64,000 nt of DNA from Mitsuaria chitosanitabida ATCC BAA-476 = NBRC 102408. Lineage in GTDB: Bacteria > Pseudomonadota > Gammaproteobacteria > Burkholderiales > Burkholderiaceae_C. Of this stretch, positions 35,696-45,127 are shown in pieces. The DNA lies in contig NZ_BCYP01000035.1 of assembly GCF_001598255.1 (NCBI RefSeq), forward strand, positions 62,001 to 126,000. Reading direction: 5' to 3'. Within the stretch, counting starts at the first letter, position 1. Every line of letters starts with the position of its first letter. The position numbers and the translations under genes were made by a program. The notes beneath the pieces are model-generated. The model made no database searches and was not told where the DNA came from. It saw only the letters and a list, made by a program, of their open reading frames with translations.

Positions 35696-37231
35696 ATGAA
35701 TGCCGTGCATCGGATCTCCGGCCTGTGGCGCAGCTGGCGCGACGGCCTGGACGGCACCTCCTGGCTGGGCCTGACCGGGCTGCTGGCGGGCGCCGTCGTG
35801 ATGGGGCTGCTCACGGTGATGGTGGGCGGCGTGGCGGTGGACAAGCCGGTGCTGATGGCGGTGCTGCCGCTGATGCTGCTCACCGCCTTCCTCTTCATCT
35901 ACAGCCGCGAGGCCTTCCTGCTGGTGGTGCTGCTGCTGCGCGCGGGCACCAATCCGGTCTTCGAGGAGACCCGGCTGGCGGCCATCGGCGGCCTGGGCGG
36001 TCTGCTCAACGCGCTGATCATCGTGCTGGCGGGGCTGATCATCGCGCGCGATCCCAAGCGCGTGCCCCGCCTGGCCTGGGGCGTGTGGCTGCCCTTCGTG
36101 CTGGTGCAGGCCGCGGGCCTGCTGTATTCGCCCGATCCGGTGCAGGCGGTCCGCCTCTACCTGGGCCAGCTGTCGGTGGTCGCGCTCTTCCTGGTCAGTT
36201 TCTATCTGGTCATGGATGAAGCGGATCTGAACAAGCTGCTCAAGTTGGTCACCTGGTCCTCGGTGCCTGTCGCAGTTGTCACGCTGATTTACATCGGCCT
36301 GGGCAAGACCGCTGGTAGCGTGGACGCCTTCGAAGCTGCGTCCAACCGGTACGGCGGCCCGTTCCCCCACGCCAACATCCTGGCGTTCTATCTCGTGCTG
36401 TCGGTGGGCGTCATCTTCTATCGCTGGAAGAGCGGTCTGGCCGGGCGCGGTCCGCTGGTGACCGCGACGGTCGTGCTCTATCTGCTCCTGCTGGTGGGGC
36501 TGCTCTTCGCGACCAAGACCCGCAGCGCCTGGATCTCCGTGCTGTTCATCTTCGTGCTCTACGGTCTGCTGCGCGAGCGCCGCTACCTGATCTATCTCGT
36601 CATCGGCGGCCTCTGCGCGATGGCCATCCCCGAGGTGCGCGAGCGCGTGGCCGGCCTGGCCGAGGGCAACCAGGTCGTGCAGTACGCCAAGCTGAACTCC
36701 TTCGCCTGGCGCAAGCTGCTGTGGACCGACGCGCTGAGCTGGATGTCCAAGGCGCGCTATGTCTTCGGCTACGGCGCGGAGTCCTTCATCTTCCACTCGC
36801 AGACCTTCTTCTCGATGGCGGGCGGCCGCAGCTGGGGCGCGCACAGCGCGGTGGTGCAGATGTTCTTCGAGTACGGCGCGCTGGGCGTGGCCGCCTTCGG
36901 CTGGGTCTACCTGTCCACGGCCCGCATGCTGCGCCCGCTGCTGCGCGTGCGGCCGCTGCTGGCGCTGATCGCGCTGGCGCTGCTGGTGGCCAACTTCCTG
37001 GTCTCGACCTCGGACAACATGCTGTCCTACCTCATCTACAACTGGTACTTCTGGTTGACGATGGGCGCGATCTGCGCGCTGTCCTGCCGCATCGCCGGCG
37101 CCGCCGACAAGCGCAAGCGCCTGCCCTGGGGCATCCGGCCGAGCAAGTACCGACCGCGTGAGGAGGCGGGTCCGCGCAGCTCGTTGTTCCCGGTCACGCA
37201 GCCGATGACGCTGATGGAGCGCGCGCCATGA
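35696..37231 (+). CDS. Wzy/O-antigen-ligase-like polysaccharide polymerase
   Basis: A 511-residue membrane protein with about 12 helices and a large periplasmic loop (AEGNQVVQYAKLNSFAWRKLLWTDAL through GGRSWGAHSAVVQMFFEYG), the layout and H/R-rich loop of PF04932 polymerases and ligases. As the only such protein in the locus it is the best candidate for the EPS polymerase. GGGGGG lies seven bases before the ATG at 35696; a second ATG at 35675 overlaps the epsI stop and would add seven residues. Its stop overlaps the next gene as ATGA. Confidence 0.87.
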   Translation: MNAVHRISGLWRSWRDGLDGTSWLGLTGLLAGAVVMGLLTVMVGGVAVDKPVLMAVLPLMLLTAFLFIYSREAFLLVVLLLRAGTNPVFEETRLAAIGGLGGLLNALIIVLAGLIIARDPKRVPRLAWGVWLPFVLVQAAGLLYSPDPVQAVRLYLGQLSVVALFLVSFYLVMDEADLNKLLKLVTWSSVPVAVVTLIYIGLGKTAGSVDAFEAASNRYGGPFPHANILAFYLVLSVGVIFYRWKSGLAGRGPLVTATVVLYLLLLVGLLFATKTRSAWISVLFIFVLYGLLRERRYLIYLVIGGLCAMAIPEVRERVAGLAEGNQVVQYAKLNSFAWRKLLWTDALSWMSKARYVFGYGAESFIFHSQTFFSMAGGRSWGAHSAVVQMFFEYGALGVAAFGWVYLSTARMLRPLLRVRPLLALIALALLVANFLVSTSDNMLSYLIYNWYFWLTMGAICALSCRIAGAADKRKRLPWGIRPSKYRPREEAGPRSSLFPVTQPMTLMERAP

Positions 37232-38265
37232 GCCTGGCCGACGCCGCCCGCCCGCACGCCCCGGTCCTCGGCGGCGAGCGCCAGCCGGCGCTGGACGGCG
37301 TGCGCGCGATCAGCATCCTGGCGGTGTTGTGGACCCACCTGTTCCCCGCCCGCCTCGGCGGCGTGGCGCTGAACGAGTCGCTGGGCCTGTTCGGCATGGC
37401 GCTGTTCTTCATCCTGTCGGGCTACCTGATCACCGGGCAGTTGCTCAAGCGGCCGCCGGTGTCGGCCTTCGTCGCGCGCCGTCTGCTGCGCGTGGTGCCG
37501 GCCGCCTGGATCTGCCTGGCGCTGGTCTGGCTCGTCCACCCGGTGGACCTGGAGACGGCGCTCAGCTACCTGCTGTTCTACGCGAACCTGCCGCCGCAAC
37601 ACCTGACCCCGCCGGTCGACCATTTCTGGAGCCTGTGCCTGGAAGTGCAGTTCTACATGCTGGCCGCGCTGCTGCTCTGGATGCGTCCGCGCGCGGTGTG
37701 GTGGCTGTTCCCCGTGCTGCTGCTGGCGACCACCGCGCTGCGCATCGGCCACCAGGTCACCGCGTCCAGCGTCACCTGGTTCCGCTGCGACGACCTGCTG
37801 GCGGGGGCCTGCCTGGCGCTGCTGATGCACTCGCGGCACTGGCCGGCGGTGAGGACCCGGCTCGCCCGGCGCGGCATGGTGCCGCTGCTGCTGGTCACGC
37901 TGCTGGCCTGCAGCTTCCTGCCGCACGCGGCGCTGAATCCGCTGTCCTTCCTGCGGCCCTACGTCGCCGCCGCCTTCGTCGGCGCGCTGCTGGCGCAGCC
38001 GGCGCACGGGCTGTCGCGCCAGCTGGGCCGGCCCTTCTTCGTCTACGTGGCGTCCATCTCCTACGCGCTCTACATCTGGCATCTGCCGCTGGCGGCGACC
38101 TGGCTGGGCACCGGCGACACCGCCATCAAGTACCTCAAGCGCCCGCTGCTGCTGGTGGCGCTGGTGCTGGTGGCCCATGTCTCGACCTTCCAGGTGGAGC
38201 ACCGCTTCAACGAGCTGGCCAAGCGCGTCGGTCACGGCCGCCGGCAACGGCTGAAGGAGGTCTGA
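37228..38265 (+). CDS. Acyltransferase family 3 membrane protein (EPS acylation)
   Basis: A 345-residue integral membrane acyltransferase of the OafA/NodX type, about ten helices. The N-terminal ALDGVRAISILAVLWTHLF supplies the conserved Arg and His; GMALFFILSGYLITGQLLKR and FWSLCLEVQFYML (E/Q) are family motifs. It probably transfers acetyl or another acyl group to the lipid-linked EPS unit. It overlaps the polymerase gene by four bases and precedes the hexapeptide transferase gene by one base. Confidence 0.92.
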   Translation: MSLADAARPHAPVLGGERQPALDGVRAISILAVLWTHLFPARLGGVALNESLGLFGMALFFILSGYLITGQLLKRPPVSAFVARRLLRVVPAAWICLALVWLVHPVDLETALSYLLFYANLPPQHLTPPVDHFWSLCLEVQFYMLAALLLWMRPRAVWWLFPVLLLATTALRIGHQVTASSVTWFRCDDLLAGACLALLMHSRHWPAVRTRLARRGMVPLLLVTLLACSFLPHAALNPLSFLRPYVAAAFVGALLAQPAHGLSRQLGRPFFVYVASISYALYIWHLPLAATWLGTGDTAIKYLKRPLLLVALVLVAHVSTFQVEHRFNELAKRVGHGRRQRLKEV

Positions 38266-38266
38266 G

Positions 38267-38896
38267 ATGAGCGCCACCGCGCCGATGACCGCCCCGATGC
38301 CCGCATCGCTCACCGCCCCGATGGCCCCCGCGGCGACGCGCGCCCGCGACGACCTCGACTGGCAGGCCGACCTGGCGCGCTGCGGCGGCGCCGCCGCGCT
38401 GCGCCGCGAGCAGTCGCTCTGGGCATTGCGGGTCTATCGCTACGGTCGCCGCGTCGACGCGATGCCCGCCGGCTGGCGCGCGCGCTGGCATGCGCGCGGC
38501 TACTGGCTGGCCTTCCGCGCGGTGGAGACGCTCACCGGCATCAGCCTGCCCAAGGCGGCCCGCATCGGCCCCGGCCTGCGGATCTGGCACTTCGGCAATG
38601 TCTTCGTCCACCCGGACACCGTCATCGGCGCGCGCTGCACGTTGCGCCAGGGCGTGACGCTGGGCAACCGCGTGCCCGAGGGCCCCTGTCCGGTGCTGGA
38701 GGACGGCGTCGAGCTCGGCGCCTATGCGCAGGTGCTGGGCGGCGTGCGGCTGGGCGCCGGCTGCAAGGTCGGCGCGATGTCCGTCGTGCTGCGCGACGTG
38801 CCGGCCGGCGCGACCGCGGTGGGCAACCCGGCGCGGATCGTCGATCGCGGCAACGCCGCGGACCGGGCGTCCGCGCCCCTGACCCTGGAGGACTGA
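38267..38896 (+). CDS. Hexapeptide-repeat O-acetyltransferase, serine-acetyltransferase-like
   Basis: A 209-residue left-handed beta-helix acetyltransferase. After a 25-residue Ala/Met/Thr-rich leader come the helical LDWQADLARCG segment and the turns IGPGLRIWHFGNVFVHPDTVIGARCTLRQGVTLGN, LEDGVELGAYAQVLGGVRLGAGCKVGAMSVVL and AVGNPARIV. The form matches CysE-like EPS acetyltransferases; the HFG-x-V position carries the catalytic His. Position in the EPS operon argues for sugar acetylation rather than cysteine synthesis. Spacing on both sides is one to two bases. Confidence 0.88.
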   Translation: MSATAPMTAPMPASLTAPMAPAATRARDDLDWQADLARCGGAAALRREQSLWALRVYRYGRRVDAMPAGWRARWHARGYWLAFRAVETLTGISLPKAARIGPGLRIWHFGNVFVHPDTVIGARCTLRQGVTLGNRVPEGPCPVLEDGVELGAYAQVLGGVRLGAGCKVGAMSVVLRDVPAGATAVGNPARIVDRGNAADRASAPLTLED

Positions 38897-38898
38897 AC

Positions 38899-40386
38899 AT
38901 GGCCTGGAATCGACGTCGCTGGTGCACGACCGCGGGACTGGGGCTGGCGGCCGGCGCGCTGCCGCCCGGGCTGCTCGCGGCCGCGAAGGACCTGTCGGAC
39001 ACGCCGGCCGACACGAAGGGCAAGGCCGACGGGCGCGCCGAGGCCGAGCGCGTGCGCGACCGCTTCGGATCGCCGCTGCGGCCGTTCTCGGCCCAGTCGC
39101 CCTGGAACTGCCGTCCGGTCGATCCCGTGCTGGACGACTGGCAGATCCCCAAGGCCTCCTACGTACCGGCGCTGGAGTCGGGCAAGTGGTCCACCGGCGT
39201 CTTCATCTGCGGGTCCGACGACGGCCCGATGAAGATCGTCGGCCTCCCCGGCCAGAAGGGCATCTGGGATCCGGATGCCGAGACCACCCAGCCCGAGATC
39301 GTCCTGCCGCGCTGGCCCGCGTCGGTGATCCCGGCCGAGGGCTCGGACGGCCACGCGGACATCGTCGACGCCGAGGCCGGCATCATCCATTCGCTGTTCA
39401 AGCTGTTGCGCGTCGACGACCAGTGGTGTGCCAAGCAGTACGCGTGGACGCGTCTGGACGGCCGCGGCTGGGGCGACCCGGCGCACTACTTCCAGGGCGC
39501 GCGCGCGGCCGCGGTGCCGACCATGGGCGGCCTGGTGCGCCGCCACGAAGTGGAGGAGGGCGCCGGGCCGATCCGCCACGCGCTGGCCATCTCGCTGACC
39601 TTCAACGGGCTGAGCGCGGACCCGGGCTATGTGTTCCCGGCCACCTCGGCCGACGCCGGCCTGAGCAGCAACAACGGCCGCATTCCCGAGGGTGCGCTGC
39701 TGATGCTGCCGCCGGACTTCGACACCGCCAAGGTCGACGACCCGCGGCTGCGCCGCATCGCCGAGGCGCTGAAGGTCTACGGCGGCTACGTGGTGGACCG
39801 CAACATCGGCACGCCCTTCGTGATCTACGCGGAGATCGGCAGCAACGCCAAGCTGCACACGCCCGGCGTGTGGAACAGCCGCGCCGCCAGCGACCTGGAA
39901 CGCATGCGCCTGGCGCTGCGTCGCGTGAGCTCGACGCGGGGCTTCCTGGACGGCCACGGCCGGCCGGTGGATCTGCGTGCGCCGATGAACCTGCTGTCGA
40001 TGCGCGGCGCGTGGCGCTCGGAGCGCGACGACGCCCAGGCCCGCTTCGAGACCTGGAAGCAGGCCGTGGTGTTGCGCGATGCCAAGGCGGGCCTGGCGGT
40101 GGTCAACACCTCGGGCCGTCACATCTCGGCGGTGAACTGGGCCCGGCCGCAGCCGGGGCAGACGATGAGGCTCACCGCGCGCACCGGCAACGGCGCGACG
40201 CTGCGCCTGCAGCTGAGCGGCGCCGAGCGCGGCGCGCCGCCGGCCTTCGACAGCGGCGATCTGGAGGACGGCAAGACCGTGAGCTTCCAGTGGCCGGAGA
40301 AATTCGCAGGCTCGCGCCTGGTGGTGCGGACGACCCGGTCCGGCGACTGCTGGGCACGCGGCGACCTGCTGGCGGACGCGGGTTGA
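38899..40386 (+). CDS. EPS-locus exported protein of unknown function, SPWN family, Tat-type signal
   Basis: A 495-residue protein. The N-terminus MAWNRRRWCTTAGLGLAAGALPPG looks like a twin-arginine signal. The mature region has PFSAQSPWNCRPV (~66-78), KGIWDPDAETTQPEI, GSDGHADIVDAEAGIIHS, GARAAAVPTMGGLVR, RHALAISL, YVFPATSAD, GGYVVDRNIGTPF and MNLLSMRGAW. All of these recur in the lipoprotein at 53234-54895, its paralogue. Similar secreted proteins of unknown function occur in other bacteria to my knowledge. Acid and aromatic residues around SDGHAD and RHAL suggest a carbohydrate-active enzyme, but no catalytic family is recognised. It is inside the operon, two bases after the acetyltransferase. 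Confidence 0.8.
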   Translation: MAWNRRRWCTTAGLGLAAGALPPGLLAAAKDLSDTPADTKGKADGRAEAERVRDRFGSPLRPFSAQSPWNCRPVDPVLDDWQIPKASYVPALESGKWSTGVFICGSDDGPMKIVGLPGQKGIWDPDAETTQPEIVLPRWPASVIPAEGSDGHADIVDAEAGIIHSLFKLLRVDDQWCAKQYAWTRLDGRGWGDPAHYFQGARAAAVPTMGGLVRRHEVEEGAGPIRHALAISLTFNGLSADPGYVFPATSADAGLSSNNGRIPEGALLMLPPDFDTAKVDDPRLRRIAEALKVYGGYVVDRNIGTPFVIYAEIGSNAKLHTPGVWNSRAASDLERMRLALRRVSSTRGFLDGHGRPVDLRAPMNLLSMRGAWRSERDDAQARFETWKQAVVLRDAKAGLAVVNTSGRHISAVNWARPQPGQTMRLTARTGNGATLRLQLSGAERGAPPAFDSGDLEDGKTVSFQWPEKFAGSRLVVRTTRSGDCWARGDLLADAG

Positions 40387-40414
40387 GCCCGCGCGCCGAT
40401 CTGGGGAGAAACGA

Positions 40415-41746
40415 TTGATCACGACGAAGTTGGACGACACCACCGCCGGCGCACGGCCGCGGACCCCGACGGCGGGCCACGCCGCCGCCACGGACGAGGC
40501 GCGCGGCCGGGCCGGCGCGCGTCCGCGCGTGGGCTATCTGATCAACCACTATCCCAAGGTCAGCCACACCTTCATCCGGCGCGAGATCCTCGGCCTGGAG
40601 AAGCAGGGCTTCGACGTCTTCCGGATGGCCGTGCGCGGCTGGGACGATCCGGCGCCCGATCCCGTCGACCAGATCGAGAAGGGCAAGACCCGCTACCTGC
40701 TGAAGGACGGCATGGGCCGCCTGCTCAAGGCCAGCGTGGCGATGGCGCTGTCCTCGCCGGGCCGCTTCCTGTCGGCGCTCAAGCTCGCGCTGAAGATGAG
40801 CCGCGGCGGCGATCGCCCCTGGCCCTATCACCTGATCTACCTGGCCGAGGCCTGCGTCGCGGTGCCGATGCTGCGCGCGGCCGGCGTGAGCCACCTGCAC
40901 GCGCACTTCGCGACCAACCCGGCCGAGCTGGCCGCGCTGATCGCCGAGCTGGGCGGGCCGAGCTACAGCATCATGGTCCACGGCTCGGAGGAGTTCGACC
41001 GGCCCGCGTCGCTGTACCTGGGCGAGAAGATCCATCGCGCGCGCTTCGTCACCGCGATCACCTCCTTCTGCCGCAGCCAGCTCTTCCGCTGGTGCGACCC
41101 GGCTGACTGGGACAAGATCCAGATCGTGCGCTGCGGCCTCGACCCCGAGTTCCATCAGGTCGAGGCGCCCGCGCCGCGCGGCCACCGCATGGTGGCGGTG
41201 GGCCGCATGTCCGAGCAGAAGGGCTACCTGCTGCTGATCGAGGCCGCCGCCCGCGTGGCCGCGCGGGTCCCCGACTTCGAGCTCGTGCTGGCCGGCGACG
41301 GCGAGCAGCGCGCGCTGATCGAGGCCCGCATCGCCCGCCACGGCCTGCAGCGCCAGGTGCGCATCACCGGCTGGGTGTCCAGCGCGCGGGTGCGCGAGGA
41401 GATCCTGGGCGCGCGCGCAATGGTGGTGTCCAGCTTCGCCGAGGGCCTGCCCGTGGTGATGATGGAGGCGATGGCCCTGGGCCGTCCGTGCGTCAGCAGC
41501 TGCATCGCCGGCATCCCGGAGCTGGTGACGAACGGCGAGAACGGCTGGCTGGTGCCGGCCGGCGACGCCCAGGCGCTGGCCGACGCGATGGTGGAGTGCC
41601 TGACCCTGGACGACGCCGAGCTGACGCGCGTGGGCCAGGCGGCCCGTGCCACCGCGCTGGCCCGCCACGACATCGATCACGAGGCCGCGCGCCTGGCCGA
41701 GCTGCTGCACGAGCACGTCTTCAGCAAGGAGCGCGCGCATGCCTGA
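40415..41746 (+). CDS. Glycosyltransferase family 4
   Basis: A 443-residue GT-B glycosyltransferase, close in style to colanic-acid WcaL-type enzymes: YLINHYPKVSHTFIRREI at the N-terminus, HLHAHFATNPAE, MVHGSEEFDRP, and a C-terminal GT4 domain with VGRMSEQKGY and the E-x7-E motif in FAEGLPVVMMEAM. It adds one sugar to the lipid-linked repeat at the cytoplasmic face. The start is TTG at 40415, preceded by GGGGAG at a good distance. The stop overlaps the next gene by eight bases. Confidence 0.92.
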   Translation: MITTKLDDTTAGARPRTPTAGHAAATDEARGRAGARPRVGYLINHYPKVSHTFIRREILGLEKQGFDVFRMAVRGWDDPAPDPVDQIEKGKTRYLLKDGMGRLLKASVAMALSSPGRFLSALKLALKMSRGGDRPWPYHLIYLAEACVAVPMLRAAGVSHLHAHFATNPAELAALIAELGGPSYSIMVHGSEEFDRPASLYLGEKIHRARFVTAITSFCRSQLFRWCDPADWDKIQIVRCGLDPEFHQVEAPAPRGHRMVAVGRMSEQKGYLLLIEAAARVAARVPDFELVLAGDGEQRALIEARIARHGLQRQVRITGWVSSARVREEILGARAMVVSSFAEGLPVVMMEAMALGRPCVSSCIAGIPELVTNGENGWLVPAGDAQALADAMVECLTLDDAELTRVGQAARATALARHDIDHEAARLAELLHEHVFSKERAHA

Positions 41747-42950
41747 GCTGCTGCAAGGACTGCCCTGGGCGCTGGTGCTGATCGGCAGCCTGCTGGTCGC
41801 GGGGCCGGCGCTGCTGGTGCTGGCCCAGGTGCTGCTCGCGCTCCTGCCCGATCGCCGGGCGTTGCCCGAGTTCCCCCGGCCGGCCCGCATCGCGGTGGTC
41901 ATGCCCGCGCACAACGAGGGCCGTGGCCTGCGGCCCACGCTGATGCAGGCGCTGGCCCAGCTCGGCCCGTCGGACCGGGTGCTGGTCGTGGCCGACAACT
42001 GCAGTGACGACACGGCCGCGCAGGCGCGCGAGTTCGACGTGACCGTGGTCGAGCGCTTCCATGAGACCGAGCGAGGCAAGGGCTATGCGCTGGACTTCGG
42101 CGTGCGCGAGCTCGAGCGCCTGGCGCGCGAGACCGGCCAGTCGCCGGACGTGGTGATCATCCTGGACGCGGACTGCACCCTGGGCGCGCGCCTGCTGCCG
42201 CGCATCGCCGCGGTGGCGCACGCGACGGGGCGACCGGTGCAGGCGACCTACCTGATGTCGGCCGCCAACGAGGGCCTGAAGGCGCGCGTGGCGGAGTTCG
42301 CGATGCGCGTGAAGAACCTGGTGCGCCCGCGCGGCATGCACCAGGTGGGCCTGCCCTGCGGGCTGTACGGCACCGGCATGGCCTTCCCCTGGGACGTGGC
42401 CGTGCGCGCGCCGCTGGCCAGCGGCCATCTGGCCGAGGACATGCAGCTGGGCGTGCGCCTGGCGCAGCTGGGCGCGCCGCCGCTGCTGTGCGAGGACGCG
42501 CGGGTGACCAGCGTCTTCGCCAACAGCAGCGAGGGCGAGGCCAGCCAGCGCACCCGCTGGGAACACGGCCACCTGGCGATGCTGGTGGGCGAGGGCCCCA
42601 AGCTGCTGTGGCAATCGATGCGACCGCGCCGTGGCGCGCAGCTGCTGCAGGTGATGGACATGCTGGTGCCACCGCTGGCGCTGCTGGCGATGCTGCTGGT
42701 GGGCTGGACGCTGGTGCAGCTGGCGCTGGCGCTGCTGCTGGGCTGGTGGGCGCCGCTGGCCGTGGCGCTGGCCGGCCTGGTCGGCCTGGCGCTGGCCATC
42801 GTGCTGGCGCAGCGGCGCTGGGCCGCCGACCTCCTGACCCTGGGCGAGCTGGTGCGCGCTCCGCTGATCCTGCTGGCCAAGATCCCGCTCTACCTGCGCT
42901 TCGTGGTGAAGCGCCAGGTCGACTGGGTCCGCACCAAGCGCGACGTCTGA
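41739..42950 (+). CDS. Membrane glycosyltransferase family 2
   Basis: A 403-residue processive-type GT2. One N-terminal membrane helix, then VVMPAHNEGRGL, VVADNCSDDTA, IILDADCTL (D-x-D), EDMQLGVRL and QRTRWEHGH (Q/R-x-x-RW), then three or four membrane helices at the C-terminus. The layout is that of cellulose-synthase-like transferases such as ExoO/ExoM-type EPS enzymes. AAGGAG precedes the ATG at 41739, which lies inside the end of the preceding gene. A 130-bp gap with tandem repeats follows. Confidence 0.92.
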   Translation: MPELLQGLPWALVLIGSLLVAGPALLVLAQVLLALLPDRRALPEFPRPARIAVVMPAHNEGRGLRPTLMQALAQLGPSDRVLVVADNCSDDTAAQAREFDVTVVERFHETERGKGYALDFGVRELERLARETGQSPDVVIILDADCTLGARLLPRIAAVAHATGRPVQATYLMSAANEGLKARVAEFAMRVKNLVRPRGMHQVGLPCGLYGTGMAFPWDVAVRAPLASGHLAEDMQLGVRLAQLGAPPLLCEDARVTSVFANSSEGEASQRTRWEHGHLAMLVGEGPKLLWQSMRPRRGAQLLQVMDMLVPPLALLAMLLVGWTLVQLALALLLGWWAPLAVALAGLVGLALAIVLAQRRWAADLLTLGELVRAPLILLAKIPLYLRFVVKRQVDWVRTKRDV

Positions 42951-42970
42951 GCGGCCGCGGCGCGGCCGCC

Positions 42971-43065
42971 CGACCCGACTTCCATCGACCCGACCCGACC
43001 TCGACCTCGACCGACCCGACCTCAATCGACCTCAATCGACCTCGACCGACCTCGACCGACTTCGA
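42971..43065. repeat. Low-complexity CGACC tandem repeat with 10-bp period
   Basis: The gap between two EPS genes is almost wholly made of CGACC/CGACCT units. At 43021-43060 they resolve into four adjacent 10-bp units: CTCAATCGAC twice, then CTCGACCGAC twice. A degenerate TTCGAACCCA follows, and wecG starts at 43081. The repeat lies immediately upstream of the start codon. Confidence 0.85.
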
Positions 43066-43080
43066 ACCCACGCCCGACCC

Positions 43081-43923
43081 ATGTCCGACACCACGACCTC
43101 GATTCCCGTGACGCCCGACGTCGGCGCGCCGACCGCCGCCGCGGCGGGCGCCGTGCTGCCCACCATCCGCGTGGACGGACTGCCCTTCGTGGCGAGCACC
43201 GTCCCCGCCCTGAGCGCGCACATCGTGGCCGAGGCCGGGGCCGGTCGTGGCGGCTGGGTGGTCACGCCCAACATCGACATCCTGCGCCGCTGGCGCGTGG
43301 AGCCCGCCTTCCGCGCGCTGGTGACCGACGCCACCGTCTTCACCGCCGACGGCCGCCCCATCGTCTGGGCCAGCCAGCTGCAGGGCACGCCGCTGCCGGG
43401 GCGCCTGACGGGCTCCGACCTGTTCGTCGAGCTGATGGGCGCGGCCGAGCGCGCCGGCCTGCGCATCGCGCTGATCGGCGGGAACGAGGGCGCGGCCGAG
43501 GCCGCCGCCGCGCGCCTGGTGCCCCGCGCCGTGGCCGCCGGCCAGGTGCGCTGCCTGTGCCCGCCCTTCGGCTTCGAGCAGATGCCGGCCGAGGTCGCCC
43601 GGCTGGACGCGCTGCTCACCGACTGGCAGCCGCAGATCGTCTTCATCGGCCTGGGCTCGCCCAAGCAGGAGAAGCTCGCCGCCCAGCTGCGGCCGCTGGC
43701 GCCGCGGGCCTGGTACCTGGGCGTGGGCGTGAGCTTCAGCTTCGTCGCCGGCGACGTGAAGCGCGCGCCCGGCTGGATGCAGCGCGGCGGCCTGGAGTGG
43801 CTGCACCGCGTCGTGCAGGAGCCGCGCCGCCTCGCGCGCCGCTACCTGGTGGACGGCATCCCCTTCGCGGCCGGGCTGCTGTGGCGAGCGGCCACGCGGC
43901 GTGGCGGCGGACCCGCGACCTGA
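43081..43923 (+). CDS. wecG: WecG/TagA/CpsF-family glycosyltransferase (GT26)
   Basis: A 280-residue GT26 enzyme that transfers N-acetylmannosamine or N-acetylmannosaminuronate to a polyprenyl-linked sugar. Signatures are VVTPNIDILRRW, TVFTADGRPIVWAS with the catalytic Asp, IGGNEGAAEAAAARL, VFIGLGSPKQEKL and YLGVGVSFSFVAGDVKRAPGWMQRGGLEWLHR. The substrate fits the UDP-ManNAc supply implied by wecB and the dehydrogenase at 62615-63895. The ATG has only the CGACC repeat in front of it and no clear ribosome binding site. Confidence 0.92.
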   Translation: MSDTTTSIPVTPDVGAPTAAAAGAVLPTIRVDGLPFVASTVPALSAHIVAEAGAGRGGWVVTPNIDILRRWRVEPAFRALVTDATVFTADGRPIVWASQLQGTPLPGRLTGSDLFVELMGAAERAGLRIALIGGNEGAAEAAAARLVPRAVAAGQVRCLCPPFGFEQMPAEVARLDALLTDWQPQIVFIGLGSPKQEKLAAQLRPLAPRAWYLGVGVSFSFVAGDVKRAPGWMQRGGLEWLHRVVQEPRRLARRYLVDGIPFAAGLLWRAATRRGGGPAT

Positions 43924-43990
43924 GCCCGACCATCCCCGGCAAGACCTGCCCCCAGACCGTCCCGACCCCGCACCTTCCTCCGGATCCCGC

Positions 43991-45127
43991 ATGACCGATT
44001 TCCTGTTCAACGGCTACTACGGCTACCGCAACACCGGCGACGACGTCTTCTGCGTCGTCGCCGACTGGGGCAGCCGCAAGTACTGGGGCGCGCGCGACCT
44101 GGCCTTCGTCGCCTCGGAGCTGCCGGTGCTGGGCCATCCGGCCCAGGCCATCATCCCGGCCGAGCGCCGCTATCCCGGGCAGCAGACGCTGTCGCGCACC
44201 CTGAGCGGCCTCGGCGCGCGGCACATGGTGTATTTCGGCGGCTCGACGCTGCATTCCCCGCAGGAGCTGTGGGTCAACCTGCTGCGCCAGTCGCTGGTGC
44301 AGAAGGTGGGGCGCAAGTCCATCGCCGCGGCCGGCGTGTCGGTCGGCCCCTTCAAGTCCGCCGAGGGCGAGCGCGAGATCCGCAAGCTGATCTCGGAGAT
44401 GAGCTACATCGCCGTGCGCGACCGGGCCTCCTTCGAGATCGTGAAGGGCATGGGCGTGGAGACCCCCGTGATCCAGGCCTTCGACCCGGCGCTGCTGATG
44501 CTGGACGTGATGGCCGACAGTCCGGCGCCCGTGCTGCCGGAGCGCGCCGCCGGCCGACCCGTGATCGGCATCAGCGTGTGCAACGTCGAGCGCTACTACG
44601 CCAACGGCGACCTGGAGAAGGAGAAGCGCCGCGTGGCCTCGGTGAAGGCGACGGCGCAGGCGCTGGCGCAGGAAGGCTTCGCGCTGCGCTTCTTCGTGTT
44701 CAACGGCCATCCGGCCTCGGGCGACGATGCGGTGACCGACGAGGTGATCGCCTCGCTGGACGGCTATCCGCATGTGGAGCGCCTGCCCTACGACAGCGAT
44801 TCCCGGCGGGTCCACGCGGAGCTCGCGCGCTGCGACGCCATCTTCGGCGTGCGCCTGCACGCCTGCATCCTGGCCTACACGGCCGGCGTGCCCTTCATCC
44901 TGGTCGAGTACCACCGCAAGTGCGGCGACTTCCTCGACGAGATCGGCTACGCGCCCGAGTACCGCGCCGGCGACGCCACCGTCGATCCGCTGGAGACGGC
45001 CCGCCGCGTGGCCAAGCTCGCGATCGACGGCCGCCGCATGAGGCTGTGGACGCGGCCGGTGAAGGACTCCTGCGAGGTGTCCCGGCTGAACTTCACCGCC
45101 GCGCCCTACTGCGAGGGCCGCCGCTGA
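43991..45127 (+). CDS. Polysaccharide pyruvyl transferase family protein
   Basis: A 378-residue PF04230 protein that transfers a pyruvyl ketal from phosphoenolpyruvate to a sugar, giving negative charge. It opens LFNGYYGYRNTGDDVFCVV (glycine-rich N-N/TGDD loop), has FGGSTLHSPQEL, AAGVSVGPFKSAEGE, YIAVRDRASFEIVKGMG and RCDAIFGVRLHACILAYTAGVPFILVEYHRKCGDF, the conserved R-x-H-A region. It ends one base into the next gene's start (TGATG), so expression is coupled to the following GT2. Confidence 0.9.
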   Translation: MTDFLFNGYYGYRNTGDDVFCVVADWGSRKYWGARDLAFVASELPVLGHPAQAIIPAERRYPGQQTLSRTLSGLGARHMVYFGGSTLHSPQELWVNLLRQSLVQKVGRKSIAAAGVSVGPFKSAEGEREIRKLISEMSYIAVRDRASFEIVKGMGVETPVIQAFDPALLMLDVMADSPAPVLPERAAGRPVIGISVCNVERYYANGDLEKEKRRVASVKATAQALAQEGFALRFFVFNGHPASGDDAVTDEVIASLDGYPHVERLPYDSDSRRVHAELARCDAIFGVRLHACILAYTAGVPFILVEYHRKCGDFLDEIGYAPEYRAGDATVDPLETARRVAKLAIDGRRMRLWTRPVKDSCEVSRLNFTAAPYCEGRR

